Shown: positions 53,785 to 61,309 of the stretch, piece after piece
Numbering within the stretch: position 1 is the first letter of the stretch
Layout: the number at the start of each line of letters is the position of its first letter
Source: an uncultured Bacteroidia bacterium
Lineage (GTDB): Bacteria; Bacteroidota; Bacteroidia; Bacteroidales; UBA932
Direction: 5' to 3'
Length of the DNA stretch: 64,000 bases
NCBI GenBank assembly: GCA_902774155.1
Contig: CACYHF010000012.1
Location: 1-64,000, forward strand
The notes under the pieces: model-generated
Databases searched by the model: none
What the model saw: only the letters and a program-made list of their open reading frames with translations
What the model was told of the DNA's origin: nothing
Position numbers and translations under genes: made by a program

Positions 53785-54945
53785 TTACTGGGCGAAGCAG
53801 TCCAGGACGGAGGTGGGGGCGCCGGAGCGGGTGAAGGCGCCGGCGTCCGGGGCGCCCCAGGGACTGGTCTGGGTGGTGCCGGTGTAGCGGGTAAGTTCGG
53901 CGGGAAGGAAGTAGATTTCCGGTTTCCAGGTGCCGTCGGTTTCGGGCTCCCAGTAGAATACGCCGGCGCAACGTTCGATTTGCCGGGCGCCGTCCATAAA
54001 GGCCTGGAGGTACGCGCGGGCGGTGGTCTCACTGGCAAGGGTCTTAACGCCCACTTCGGCCACCATAACGGGCACATTGTAGGTAGCAATCACCGACTTA
54101 ATATAGTCCAGGGCATACTGGTTCACTTCGGCGGGAGTAAGGGTTTTCTCCTTGCCGTTTATCCAGATTTTGCTCTCGTTCTGCGGATAGTGCGAGAAGG
54201 CAACCATATCGAACTTGCCGCCTTTGGCTTTGAAATCGGCCAGCCACATGGGGTTGCTGTAGGAGACGCTGGAGTAGGCGTTGTCCAGGTGCGGCATTAC
54301 GTAGGCCTGGGGATAGACGGATTTAGCGGCATCGTAGCCGGCATTGTACAGCGCTACGAATTTAGTGAGGTCTATCTGATCGTTCTTCCAAACGGCATCC
54401 CCCGCAGGAGAAAGCATGCCGTTGCGGGTTTCATTGCCGATCTGGATCCAGCTCACATCCACGCCGGCCGATTTTATAGCCTGCAGCACTTCGCGCGTGT
54501 GACCGCTTACGTGCAGGGCCATTTTATCTTTGTCGGAAGCATCGGCGGCCCAGGCGGCCGGAATCTTCTGGCGGCCCGGATCGGCAAAGAAGTCACTGTA
54601 ATGGAAGTCTATCAGGATGGCCATCCCGGCGCTATAGGCCTTTTTGGCCGCAGTCACAACATCTTCCTTCCCGCTCCAGCCCTTATAAGGATCCACCCAC
54701 ACGCGCAGGCGCACGGCGTTAAGGCCGCAGTCCTTGAGCACGTCCAACAGCGAGGCTGCCGTACCATTCTTTTTCTTCCAAGTGCGGCCACCGGCTTCCA
54801 TCTCCGAAGCCCAGCTGATATCGGCCCCTTTAACAAAGGAGTCGGTAACCGGCGTATCGGGACCGGGATCCGGGTCTACAGGCGTTTCTTTGGAACCACA
54901 GGAAACAAAGGCGAACATCGCCACCAAAAATGCTAGTTTCTTCAT
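53785..54945 (-). CDS. GH53 family endo-beta-1,4-galactanase, lipoprotein
   Basis: 386 aa. Signal MKKLAFLVAMFAFVSC has lipobox Cys16, then a Pro/Asp linker. The (beta/alpha)8 GH53 domain has GADISWASEMEAGG, IDFHYSDFFADPGRQKIPAAW, WIQIGNET (acid/base Glu172) and VPVMVAEVGV (nucleophile Glu297). It cleaves galactan side chains of pectin (type I arabinogalactan), here at the cell surface. It is not part of a visible SusCD locus. The minus-strand promoter TTTG-N19-TATCTTGC ends 4 nt from the ATG. Confidence 0.93.
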   Translation of the reverse strand: MKKLAFLVAMFAFVSCGSKETPVDPDPGPDTPVTDSFVKGADISWASEMEAGGRTWKKKNGTAASLLDVLKDCGLNAVRLRVWVDPYKGWSGKEDVVTAAKKAYSAGMAILIDFHYSDFFADPGRQKIPAAWAADASDKDKMALHVSGHTREVLQAIKSAGVDVSWIQIGNETRNGMLSPAGDAVWKNDQIDLTKFVALYNAGYDAAKSVYPQAYVMPHLDNAYSSVSYSNPMWLADFKAKGGKFDMVAFSHYPQNESKIWINGKEKTLTPAEVNQYALDYIKSVIATYNVPVMVAEVGVKTLASETTARAYLQAFMDGARQIERCAGVFYWEPETDGTWKPEIYFLPAELTRYTGTTQTSPWGAPDAGAFTRSGAPTSVLDCFAQ

Positions 54946-54949
54946 GGCT

Positions 54950-54980
54950 GCAAGATAACCAAAATTGCCGATAAAACAAA
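54950..54980 (-). promoter_or_regulatory. Probable promoter of the GH53 gene
   Basis: Minus strand TTTG (54977-54980), exactly 19 bp, TATCTTGC (54950-54957; one step off TAnnTTTG). It leaves no room for a leader before the ATG at 54945. Confidence 0.5.
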
Positions 54981-54985
54981 GGGAG

Positions 54986-55639
54986 CTAGCGATACAGATC
55001 CCTGAGCACGGCCAGCGACTTTACCTGGATGGACTGTTCCGTATGATAGGAAAGGTACTGCAGCAGGCACTCACAAAGCGCATTGCGGCTGGCGCCATTG
55101 AGCGGAACCAGCATACTGGGGCCGAAGTCCAGCTCCAGGAAAGGCTTCAGCTCCTGCAGGTGTTCCCGGGCAAAAGGCGCAATATCCTGGAAGGAAGGCC
55201 GAAAGCCCAGCGCGCCCGCCAATTCCAAAAGGAAGCGGATGTGGAAGTTGGAGAAATCGGCCTCCAGGGCGTTCAGGGTAAGGATGGAGCCTACGCACCA
55301 GTCGAAGAGGCCGTCTTCGTTGGCGCCGTCCCGCAGGGTGCGGAACAGAACCTCCGACAGGAAGAGCGTCATACTGTTTTTATACAGGTTGCCGCGGATG
55401 CCGGGCAGGCCGTCTTTCAGCAGAATGTTCCGCAGGCTCCAGAGCTGGGACTTGGGATTTTCCACCACATCGGCCTCCAGGATGTTCAGGGGCAGGAAGA
55501 GCGCCATGCCGGCCTTTTTGCCGGGCCGCAGCAGAAAGCCGCGCCGACCGTACACCCGGGACAGGGTATGCACCACCACGGCGTTTTCCCCTACCGGAGT
55601 AGTGGCCAGCACAATGAGCTCTATGCTGTCTCCCGTCAT
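54986..55639 (-). CDS. recO: DNA repair protein RecO
   Basis: 217 aa. The N-terminal OB fold begins [20 protein letters not shown] with [15 protein letters not shown]; the C-terminal helical part has [14 protein letters not shown] and [15 protein letters not shown]. RecO loads RecA and anneals single strands with RecR. The Cys4 zinc site found in many RecO proteins is absent, as is common in Bacteroidetes. It overlaps rdgB by 4 bp. Confidence 0.92.
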   Translation of the reverse strand: MTGDSIELIVLATTPVGENAVVVHTLSRVYGRRGFLLRPGKKAGMALFLPLNILEADVVENPKSQLWSLRNILLKDGLPGIRGNLYKNSMTLFLSEVLFRTLRDGANEDGLFDWCVGSILTLNALEADFSNFHIRFLLELAGALGFRPSFQDIAPFAREHLQELKPFLELDFGPSMLVPLNGASRNALCECLLQYLSYHTEQSIQVKSLAVLRDLYR

Positions 55640-56256
55640 CCTTTCAGGAACTCCGTCATGGCGTGCAGGGCCTTGCTGCGGTGCGAGATGGTGTTTTTCA
55701 CCTCCTCTCCCAGCTGGGCGTTGGTCTGGTCATAGCCATCAGGGATAAAAATAGGATCGTAGCCGAAACCGCCCTCTCCAGCAGGAGCCAGGGCAATCCG
55801 GCCTTCCATCACGCCGTCGAAGAAGTGGTGCTGTCCGTTCACGATGAGCGTGACACAGGTACGGAAGCGGGCCTTGCGGGTGGCCTTGGGCGTATCGATG
55901 CCGTTGGTGCGGGCCATAGAAGCCTCTTTCTCGCGGCGGGCCATTTCGGCCAGGAGCTTGGCCATATTGGCTTTGGAATCCCGCTGTTCGCCGGCATAGC
56001 GGGCTGTTTCCACGCCCGGCGCGCCGCCCAGGATGTCTACTTCCAGGCCGGAATCATCGGCAAAACAATCCAGGCCCGTCTTATTATAGATGTAATCGGC
56101 TTTTTGTTGGGAATTGGCCCTTAACGTGTGGCCGGTTTCGGGAATCTCTTCTGTGATTCCTACTTCTGCGGGGGTAACGAGCTCGAATCCCTCGCCCAGA
56201 ATTTCAGCAGCTTCCCGGATCTTTCCGGGGTTGCCCGTTGCAAAAACAATCTTCAT
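55636..56256 (-). CDS. rdgB: dITP/XTP pyrophosphatase (RdgB/HAM1)
   Basis: 206 aa. It hydrolyses non-canonical purine triphosphates such as dITP and XTP to monophosphates. Motifs: [17 protein letters not shown] at the N-terminus, [19 protein letters not shown] with [27 protein letters not shown] and the C-terminal [14 protein letters not shown]. It is first in a two-gene unit with recO, both serving genome integrity, and is transcribed from the compact two-way promoter shared with the S41 protease gene. Confidence 0.95.
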   Translation of the reverse strand: MKIVFATGNPGKIREAAEILGEGFELVTPAEVGITEEIPETGHTLRANSQQKADYIYNKTGLDCFADDSGLEVDILGGAPGVETARYAGEQRDSKANMAKLLAEMARREKEASMARTNGIDTPKATRKARFRTCVTLIVNGQHHFFDGVMEGRIALAPAGEGGFGYDPIFIPDGYDQTNAQLGEEVKNTISHRSKALHAMTEFLKG

Positions 56257-56281
56257 AAAAATATGTACTAACTAACCGGCC

Positions 56282-56312
56282 GCAAAGATAGCACATTTTT
56301 TGCTATCTTTGC
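56282..56312. promoter_or_regulatory. Compact two-way promoter of rdgB and the S41 protease gene
   Basis: Opposed -7 boxes CAAAGATA (56283-56290, minus) and TATCTTTG (56304-56311, plus) lie 13 bp apart inside a perfect 11-bp inverted repeat GCAAAGATAGC / GCTATCTTTGC. Neither side has a good -33 TTTG. Confidence 0.7.
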
Positions 56313-56318
56313 GCTGTC

Positions 56319-57941
56319 ATGAAACGAATCAGCCTTATTTTGGCCGCGCTGGCGGTCTTTGCCGTGAATGCCGGCGCGCAGTCCAAGAACTTCACCCTGG
56401 GCAAGTGGGTGGAAGTCCAGAATGCCATTTTGAAAGAGTTGAACCGCTCCTACGTGGATTCCCTGGAGGTGGGCCGAATTGAACGGGCCTCCGTGGACGC
56501 TATGCTGGAAGCGCTGGATCCCTATACCGTATATGTGCCGGAAGAAGAGCAGGAAGACTTCCAGATGATGCTCAACAGCACCTACGGCGGCGTGGGCGCC
56601 ATCATCTACAAGCCCGATGTGAACGGCAACGTACTCATCAACGAGCCCTACGCCGGCTCCCCTGCCGCCCGGGCGGGCCTGCGCTGCGGAGATGAGATTG
56701 AAGCCATCGACGGCACCTCCACCCACGGACTCAACAGCAGCGAATGCAGCGAGCGTATGCGGGGCAAGCCCGGCACCACCGTGGTGCTGCGGGTGAAAAA
56801 ACTCCGCGCCGGGGCCACTTGGAAGGCTGGCGAAGTGCTGGACGTGCCGGTGGTGCGGGAGCGTATCGCCCTCCCCTCTCTGGAATATGCCGGTATGCTC
56901 AACGAAAACGATGGTTACATCTACCTGAGCAAGTTCACCGATGGCTGCGGACAAGACATCCGCAACGCCTATAACAAACTGAAAGCCAGCGGTATGAAGC
57001 GGCTGGTGCTGGATCTCCGCGGCAACGGCGGCGGCATCCTGGGCGAAGCCGTGAACATCGTCTCGCTCTTCGTGCCCAAGGGTTCGGTGGTGGTAACCTC
57101 CAAAGGCCGGAACGCCCAGGAGGTGTACAAGACGGTAACCGACCCTGTGGACACCGAAATACCCCTGGTGGTGCTGGTAGACAGCGGCAGCGCATCGGCC
57201 AGTGAAATCGTGTCCGGCGCCTTGCAGGACTATGACCGGGCCACCATCCTGGGCACGCGCACCTACGGCAAAGGCCTGGTGCAGAGCATCCGCCCCCTCC
57301 CCTACGACGGCCAGCTCAAAGTGACCACCGCCAAATATTACACGCCTTCAGGCCGATGCGTTCAGGCCATCGACTACTCCCACCGCAACGAAGACGGCAG
57401 CGTGGGCCACATCCCGGATTCGCTCACCCATAGTTTTACCACCGCCCACGGGCGCACGGTGCGCGACGGCGGCGGCATCACCCCGGACTTCGAAGTGAAA
57501 GCCCACCGCTATTCCCGCCTCACCTACTCCGTGGTGTACAGCGGTATCCTGGAGCAATATGCCCTGGAGTATGTGAAAAAGCACGAAAGCATCCCGGCCC
57601 TGGAGGATTTCCACTTCACGGATTACGAGGATTTCATCGCCTTCGCGGCCGATAAGAACTTCGATTACCGTTCATCGGCCCGCGCCCTGTTCGACGAGAT
57701 GAAAAAATCCCTGGCCGAAGACGGTCTCACGGATGCGCTTTCCGGCGAACTGAACGCCCTGCAGAAGTCCCTGGAAATGGACAAGGAAACCTTCCTGCGC
57801 CTGAAGAAGGACGAGATTATCCCCTTCATCGAAGAGGAAATTGTGGTGCGCTATTACTTCCAAGAAGCCGGCATCCAGGTACGCCTCCGCTACGACGAGC
57901 AGCTGCACGAAGCCCTGAAGCAGCCCGCCATCAGTTGGTAG
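56319..57941 (+). CDS. S41 family C-terminal processing protease
   Basis: 540 aa with signal peptide MKRISLILAALAVFAVNAGA. A CTP N-terminal helical region and PDZ domain (YAGSPAARAGLRCGDEIEAI) precede the S41 protease core: VLDLRGNGGGILGEAVNIVS, the catalytic Ser in SGSASASEIVSGALQDYDRA and the catalytic Lys in TYGKGLVQSI. It degrades or trims periplasmic proteins in the CtpA/Prc manner. The start codon is only 7 nt after the -7 box, implying almost no mRNA leader. Confidence 0.94.
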   Translation: MKRISLILAALAVFAVNAGAQSKNFTLGKWVEVQNAILKELNRSYVDSLEVGRIERASVDAMLEALDPYTVYVPEEEQEDFQMMLNSTYGGVGAIIYKPDVNGNVLINEPYAGSPAARAGLRCGDEIEAIDGTSTHGLNSSECSERMRGKPGTTVVLRVKKLRAGATWKAGEVLDVPVVRERIALPSLEYAGMLNENDGYIYLSKFTDGCGQDIRNAYNKLKASGMKRLVLDLRGNGGGILGEAVNIVSLFVPKGSVVVTSKGRNAQEVYKTVTDPVDTEIPLVVLVDSGSASASEIVSGALQDYDRATILGTRTYGKGLVQSIRPLPYDGQLKVTTAKYYTPSGRCVQAIDYSHRNEDGSVGHIPDSLTHSFTTAHGRTVRDGGGITPDFEVKAHRYSRLTYSVVYSGILEQYALEYVKKHESIPALEDFHFTDYEDFIAFAADKNFDYRSSARALFDEMKKSLAEDGLTDALSGELNALQKSLEMDKETFLRLKKDEIIPFIEEEIVVRYYFQEAGIQVRLRYDEQLHEALKQPAISW

Positions 57942-57943
57942 TT

Positions 57944-58075
57944 CGGGAGCACCAGAGGCCGTTTTTGCTCCCGGATGAACTCAGAAACAGCATTCGGGCA
58001 CAAAATGGGCACGTTTTGCGCCCGGACGGGTCCAGAAAAGCTTTTCGGGAGCACCAGAAACGGTTTTTGCTCCCG
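57944..58075. repeat. Three palindromic units at exact 51-bp steps
   Basis: Units at 57944-57973, 57995-58024 and 58046-58075. Units 1 and 3 read CGGGAGCACCAGA, four variable bases, GTTTTTGCTCCCG (27 of 30 identical). Unit 2 is CGGGCACAAAA, 8 bases, TTTTGCGCCCG. They fill the gap between the convergent S41 protease and nucleoside-gate genes. The arm CGGGAGCA/TGCTCCCG is also used at 15046-15129. Confidence 0.8.
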
Positions 58076-58079
58076 GAGC

Positions 58080-59219
58080 TTAGATCAGCGAAACCAGCAG
58101 AAAGACAAAGTGGGCGATGATGCCTGCGCACAGGCCGGCAATGGTGTGTGCGCCGATGGCTTTGGAGATCACTTTGCGGTAACCCAGGGAATCCAGCATA
58201 GCGGTGTGCGTGGAGAGGAAGCCGCTCCAGCACATACCGATGGCCGTAAACACCGCGATGGTATTGCCGTCCAAGATGCCGGCACCGTTGAAGGTGGGCA
58301 GCAGGCCCAGGGCAGCACCCACGGCACCCAAAGCCGTCATCGGGAAGGCAATGAGTTCCATATGCTGGAAGCCGAACAGCCATTCGAACACCCAGTGGAT
58401 CTTTTCGGCCAGCCAGGGCAGAATGGGAACGCCCTGCGAGGAGGAACCGTCGTACACGCCGGAAGGACCGGGGCCGAAGGTAATCATAATCACGGCCGTG
58501 GTGATGATAAGCACGCCGGGAATAATCTGCAAGCCCAGTTCCACACCGTTTTTACCGCCATCCAGCACAGCGTTGAGGAAACGCATAAAAACGCCGTCCT
58601 TGTGCTCGGTTTCGGCGGGAACATCCTCGCTGCTTTCGGCTACCGATTCCAGCACGGGGCTGTCCAGTTCGGGATAGGCTTTCAGGCAGCTGCGCTGCAT
58701 CAGTCGGGTGGAGATGATGGAACCGCAGAAGGCACCGAACAGGCCCACCAGGGCGCCCGTGAGCTGTCCGTAGCCGATCATAGTGATAATGACCACGAAG
58801 CCCATACCGAACGCCGTACCGAAGTTGGTGAGGGAAATGAGCTGGTATTTCTTGAAATAGGCGCTGAATGTCTTATCCTTGGACAGGGCGATGATGGCCG
58901 GGTTGTCTGAGAGGAAGGTCATCACGGCACCCAGAGCGGCCACGCCGGGCAGGTTGAACAGCGGCTTCATAAGCGGCCGCAGGAAGCGTTCCAGCAGGGT
59001 TACCACCCCGAATTCCGACATAAGCTTGGACAGCGCACCGGTGAGTACCGTGATGCCCATAAGATAGAACACGGTATTGAGCAGAAGGTCGTGTGCCGTG
59101 TTCATAATGGTCTTGAGCATATTTCCGCTGCCCATCCGGGAACCCAGGAAGGTGAATCCGCCAATCAGAAGGGCCAGAAAGACGATGGCTTCTATGGTGG
59201 AACGATTCAGTTTTTTCAT
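58080..59219 (-). CDS. Nucleoside-recognition (Gate) domain membrane protein
   Basis: 379 aa, with eight or more membrane segments. Gate-domain hallmarks: FLSDNPAIIALSKDKTF, LTNFGTAFGMGFVVIITMIG, LQIIPGVLIITTAVIMITFG and FTAIGMCWSGFLSTHTAMLD. Related proteins (YjiH, spore SpmA/B, nucleoside transporters) move or bind nucleosides or small solutes; the substrate here is unknown. A soluble acidic loop (LESVAESSEDVPAETEHKD) sits mid-protein. It is transcribed divergently from the U32 peptidase gene. Confidence 0.82.
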   Translation of the reverse strand: MKKLNRSTIEAIVFLALLIGGFTFLGSRMGSGNMLKTIMNTAHDLLLNTVFYLMGITVLTGALSKLMSEFGVVTLLERFLRPLMKPLFNLPGVAALGAVMTFLSDNPAIIALSKDKTFSAYFKKYQLISLTNFGTAFGMGFVVIITMIGYGQLTGALVGLFGAFCGSIISTRLMQRSCLKAYPELDSPVLESVAESSEDVPAETEHKDGVFMRFLNAVLDGGKNGVELGLQIIPGVLIITTAVIMITFGPGPSGVYDGSSSQGVPILPWLAEKIHWVFEWLFGFQHMELIAFPMTALGAVGAALGLLPTFNGAGILDGNTIAVFTAIGMCWSGFLSTHTAMLDSLGYRKVISKAIGAHTIAGLCAGIIAHFVFLLVSLI

Positions 59220-59246
59220 ACAGGTTTAGTTTTTCCTTTAACCGGG

Positions 59247-59275
59247 CAAAGATAGCAATTAATTGCGTACCTTTG
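59247..59275. promoter_or_regulatory. Compact two-way promoter of the Gate-protein and U32 genes
   Basis: Opposed -7 boxes CAAAGATA (59247-59254, minus) and TACCTTTG (59268-59275, plus) are 13 bp apart. The spacer contains the 12-bp palindrome GCAATTAATTGC. No clear -33 elements. Confidence 0.7.
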
Positions 59276-59281
59276 CAGCGT

Positions 59282-60568
59282 ATGCACAAAAAAGAATTGG
59301 AAATAATGGCCCCGGCGGGCAGTTTTGCCTGTCTGGCGGCGGCCATCGAAGGCGGGGCCGATTCCGTGTATTTCGGCATCGGCCACCTGAATATGCGCTC
59401 CCATTCGGCCGGCAATTTTTCCCGGGAGGATTTGCCGGAAGTGATGCGCATTTGCCGCGCCTATGGCATCAAGGCCTATATGACGCTGAACATCACCCTG
59501 TACGCGGAAGATTTGCAGGCGGCCTATGAAACGCTGGACGCCGCCAAGGCTGCCGGGGTGAACGCCGTCATCGCCTCCGATATGGCCTGCATCCTTTACT
59601 GCCGGAAAATCGGCCTGGAAGTGCATATTTCCACGCAATTAAGCATCTCCAACGTGGAGGCGCTACGTTTCTACGCCCAATGGGCCGATGTGGTGGTCCT
59701 GGCTCGCGAACTGGACCTGAAACAGGTAAAAGCCATCCACGAAGCCATTGTTTCCCAGCAGATTTGCGGCCCTTCCGGGCAGTTGGTACGCATTGAAATG
59801 TTCGCCCACGGGGCCTTCTGTATGGCCGTTTCGGGCAAGTGCTACCTGTCGCTGGACGCGTATGCCGCCAGCGCCAACCGGGGCGCCTGCCTGCAGGCCT
59901 GCCGCCGCGGCTACCTCCTCACGGACTACGAGACCGGCAACGAAATCCACGTGGACAACAAGTACCTGATGTCCCCTAAGGATTTGTGTACCATCGAGTT
60001 CCTGGATAAATTCGTGGAAGCCGGCGTGCAGGTGTTCAAAATCGAAGGTCGCGCCCGCAGCGCCGACTATGTAAAAATTACGGCCGAATGTTACCGGCAA
60101 GCCGCCGATGCCGTGGCCGAAGGGCGTTTCACGCCAGATTTTGGCTCGCAGCTGAAAGAGCGTCTGGCCACCGTCTTCAACCGCGGCTTCTGGGACGGCT
60201 ATTACCTGGGTGCTTATATGGGTGAATGGAGCGCCAAATACGGCAGCAGCGCCACCCGGCAGAAAGTGTATGTAGGACAGGTAACCAACTGGTTCTCACG
60301 CATTCAGGTGGCCGAAATCCAGGTGGACGCCACGCCGCTGCACAAGGGCGACAGGCTCCTGTTCATCGGCCCCACCACCGGCATGCTGGAAATGACGGCA
60401 GAAGACTTACGCGTGGATCTGGAACCGGCCGATGTGTGCCCCCAGGGCCAGCGCTGCTCCGTGGCCGTACCCCTGGACGCTATGCCAGAAGACCACCTGA
60501 ACGCCGATGCCACCCCCGGCGCTCCCCTTCATCCCCGCCGCAACGACAAAGTCTACATCTGGCGCTAA
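59282..60568 (+). CDS. Peptidase U32 family protein (TrhP/YegQ-like)
   Basis: 428 aa from MHKKELEIMAPAGSFACLAA. U32 signature EMFAHGAFCMAVSGKCYLS with the conserved Cys, plus CLQACRRGYLL, DLCTIEFLDKFVEAGVQVFK and IEGRARSADYVK. In E. coli the U32 protein TrhP acts in 5-hydroxyuridine formation at the tRNA wobble base; several members are labelled collagenase-like peptidases on weaker grounds. The ATG at 59282 lies 6 nt after the -7 box, so earlier in-frame codons would not be transcribed. A degenerate CGGGAGCA repeat follows the stop. Confidence 0.88.
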   Translation: MHKKELEIMAPAGSFACLAAAIEGGADSVYFGIGHLNMRSHSAGNFSREDLPEVMRICRAYGIKAYMTLNITLYAEDLQAAYETLDAAKAAGVNAVIASDMACILYCRKIGLEVHISTQLSISNVEALRFYAQWADVVVLARELDLKQVKAIHEAIVSQQICGPSGQLVRIEMFAHGAFCMAVSGKCYLSLDAYAASANRGACLQACRRGYLLTDYETGNEIHVDNKYLMSPKDLCTIEFLDKFVEAGVQVFKIEGRARSADYVKITAECYRQAADAVAEGRFTPDFGSQLKERLATVFNRGFWDGYYLGAYMGEWSAKYGSSATRQKVYVGQVTNWFSRIQVAEIQVDATPLHKGDRLLFIGPTTGMLEMTAEDLRVDLEPADVCPQGQRCSVAVPLDAMPEDHLNADATPGAPLHPRRNDKVYIWR

Positions 60569-60569
60569 A

Positions 60570-60600
60570 CGGGAGCAAAAATCAGTCTTCTGGTGCGCGG
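60570..60600. repeat. Degenerate single copy of the CGGGAGCA palindrome family
   Basis: CGGGAGCAAAAAT (60570-60582) matches the left half of the units at 15046-15129; the right half has decayed to TGGTGCGCGG and overlaps the last codons of the convergent CpsB-like gene. Confidence 0.5.
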
Positions 60601-61232
60601 AAGCCTATTTGGTCAAAGAAGGCGGCGTACTTCATGCTGTGGAGGTCGGTGCCAACGAGATCATAGAGGCCGTCTGTCATAAGGGATTCGGCACGGGCAC
60701 TTACTGCCTCACCATACAGACCCTCCAAGGACCCCACGTTGCGCTGGAACAGGCATCCGGCTTCTTTCATTCCGTAATATTGCTCAATGGTAAAGTATAG
60801 ATAGCGCTCCGGATGTGCCAGAACGGGCTGGTAGCCCATATCCAGGAGCCGCTTAACCTCATCTGCAGGAACGATGTCCCCTATCTTCGAGCCGTCGCGG
60901 ATGGGGAGCTCGATGAGGATGTAGTTCCCCTCCCAGGGAAGCAGCCACCCCTTCTCCAGGGTTTCCGGCCAGGTTTCCGGAATAAGACGGTATTCCATCG
61001 AGGGGACGAGATCCAGCGGAATTCCCCTTTCCTTGAGGGCGGCCCGCAGGCGGTCGCAGGCACGGCATACCGTTTCGGGCGTATTCCTGTAGAGACTGGT
61101 CCTGTGAGAGGTGCAGATGGCTCTCTGGAAGCCCCACATCACCTGCTTCCTGGCAAGGTCTACGGATTCTTCCAGGCAACGGGCCCCATCGTCAATCTCC
61201 GGGAGGATATGGCAGTGGCAATCTACTTTCAC
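60582..61232 (-). CDS. CpsB/YwqE-type PHP-domain protein-tyrosine phosphatase
   Basis: 216 aa from the GTG at 61230-61232. PHP metal-site motifs: VDCHCHILPEIDDGARCLEE, FQRAICTSHR, DLVPSMEYRL, VLAHPERYLYF and LVGTDLHSM. Such manganese-dependent phosphatases dephosphorylate tyrosine kinases that control capsule and exopolysaccharide export. No kinase or capsule genes are nearby. The GTG start is chosen because the minus-strand -7 box (61260-61267) lies about 28 bp upstream and no ATG intervenes; the longer frame to 61355 runs through the promoter and into rnr. Confidence 0.88.
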   Translation of the reverse strand: MKVDCHCHILPEIDDGARCLEESVDLARKQVMWGFQRAICTSHRTSLYRNTPETVCRACDRLRAALKERGIPLDLVPSMEYRLIPETWPETLEKGWLLPWEGNYILIELPIRDGSKIGDIVPADEVKRLLDMGYQPVLAHPERYLYFTIEQYYGMKEAGCLFQRNVGSLEGLYGEAVSARAESLMTDGLYDLVGTDLHSMKYAAFFDQIGFRAPED

Positions 61233-61259
61233 GTGGTGCAAGCGCCTTAAATGTGATTG

Positions 61260-61307
61260 CAAATATAGCCAAATATTGCGTATCTTTGTACTCGATTTAA
61301 TCGAGTA
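61260..61307. promoter_or_regulatory. Compact two-way promoter of cpsB-like gene and rnr, with a dyad before rnr
   Basis: Opposed -7 boxes CAAATATA (61260-61267, minus) and TATCTTTG (61281-61288, plus) are 13 bp apart. It is followed by TACTCGAT-TTA-ATCGAGTA (61289-61307), an 8-bp perfect dyad straddling the expected rnr transcript start. Confidence 0.7.
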
Positions 61308-61309
61308 AA

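Noticed and set aside
15046..58075. Tandem palindromes as a CRISPR array
   Set aside because: There are only two or three units per locus, the units are palindromic along their whole length, spacers are not unique 30-mers of constant size, and no cas genes are present.
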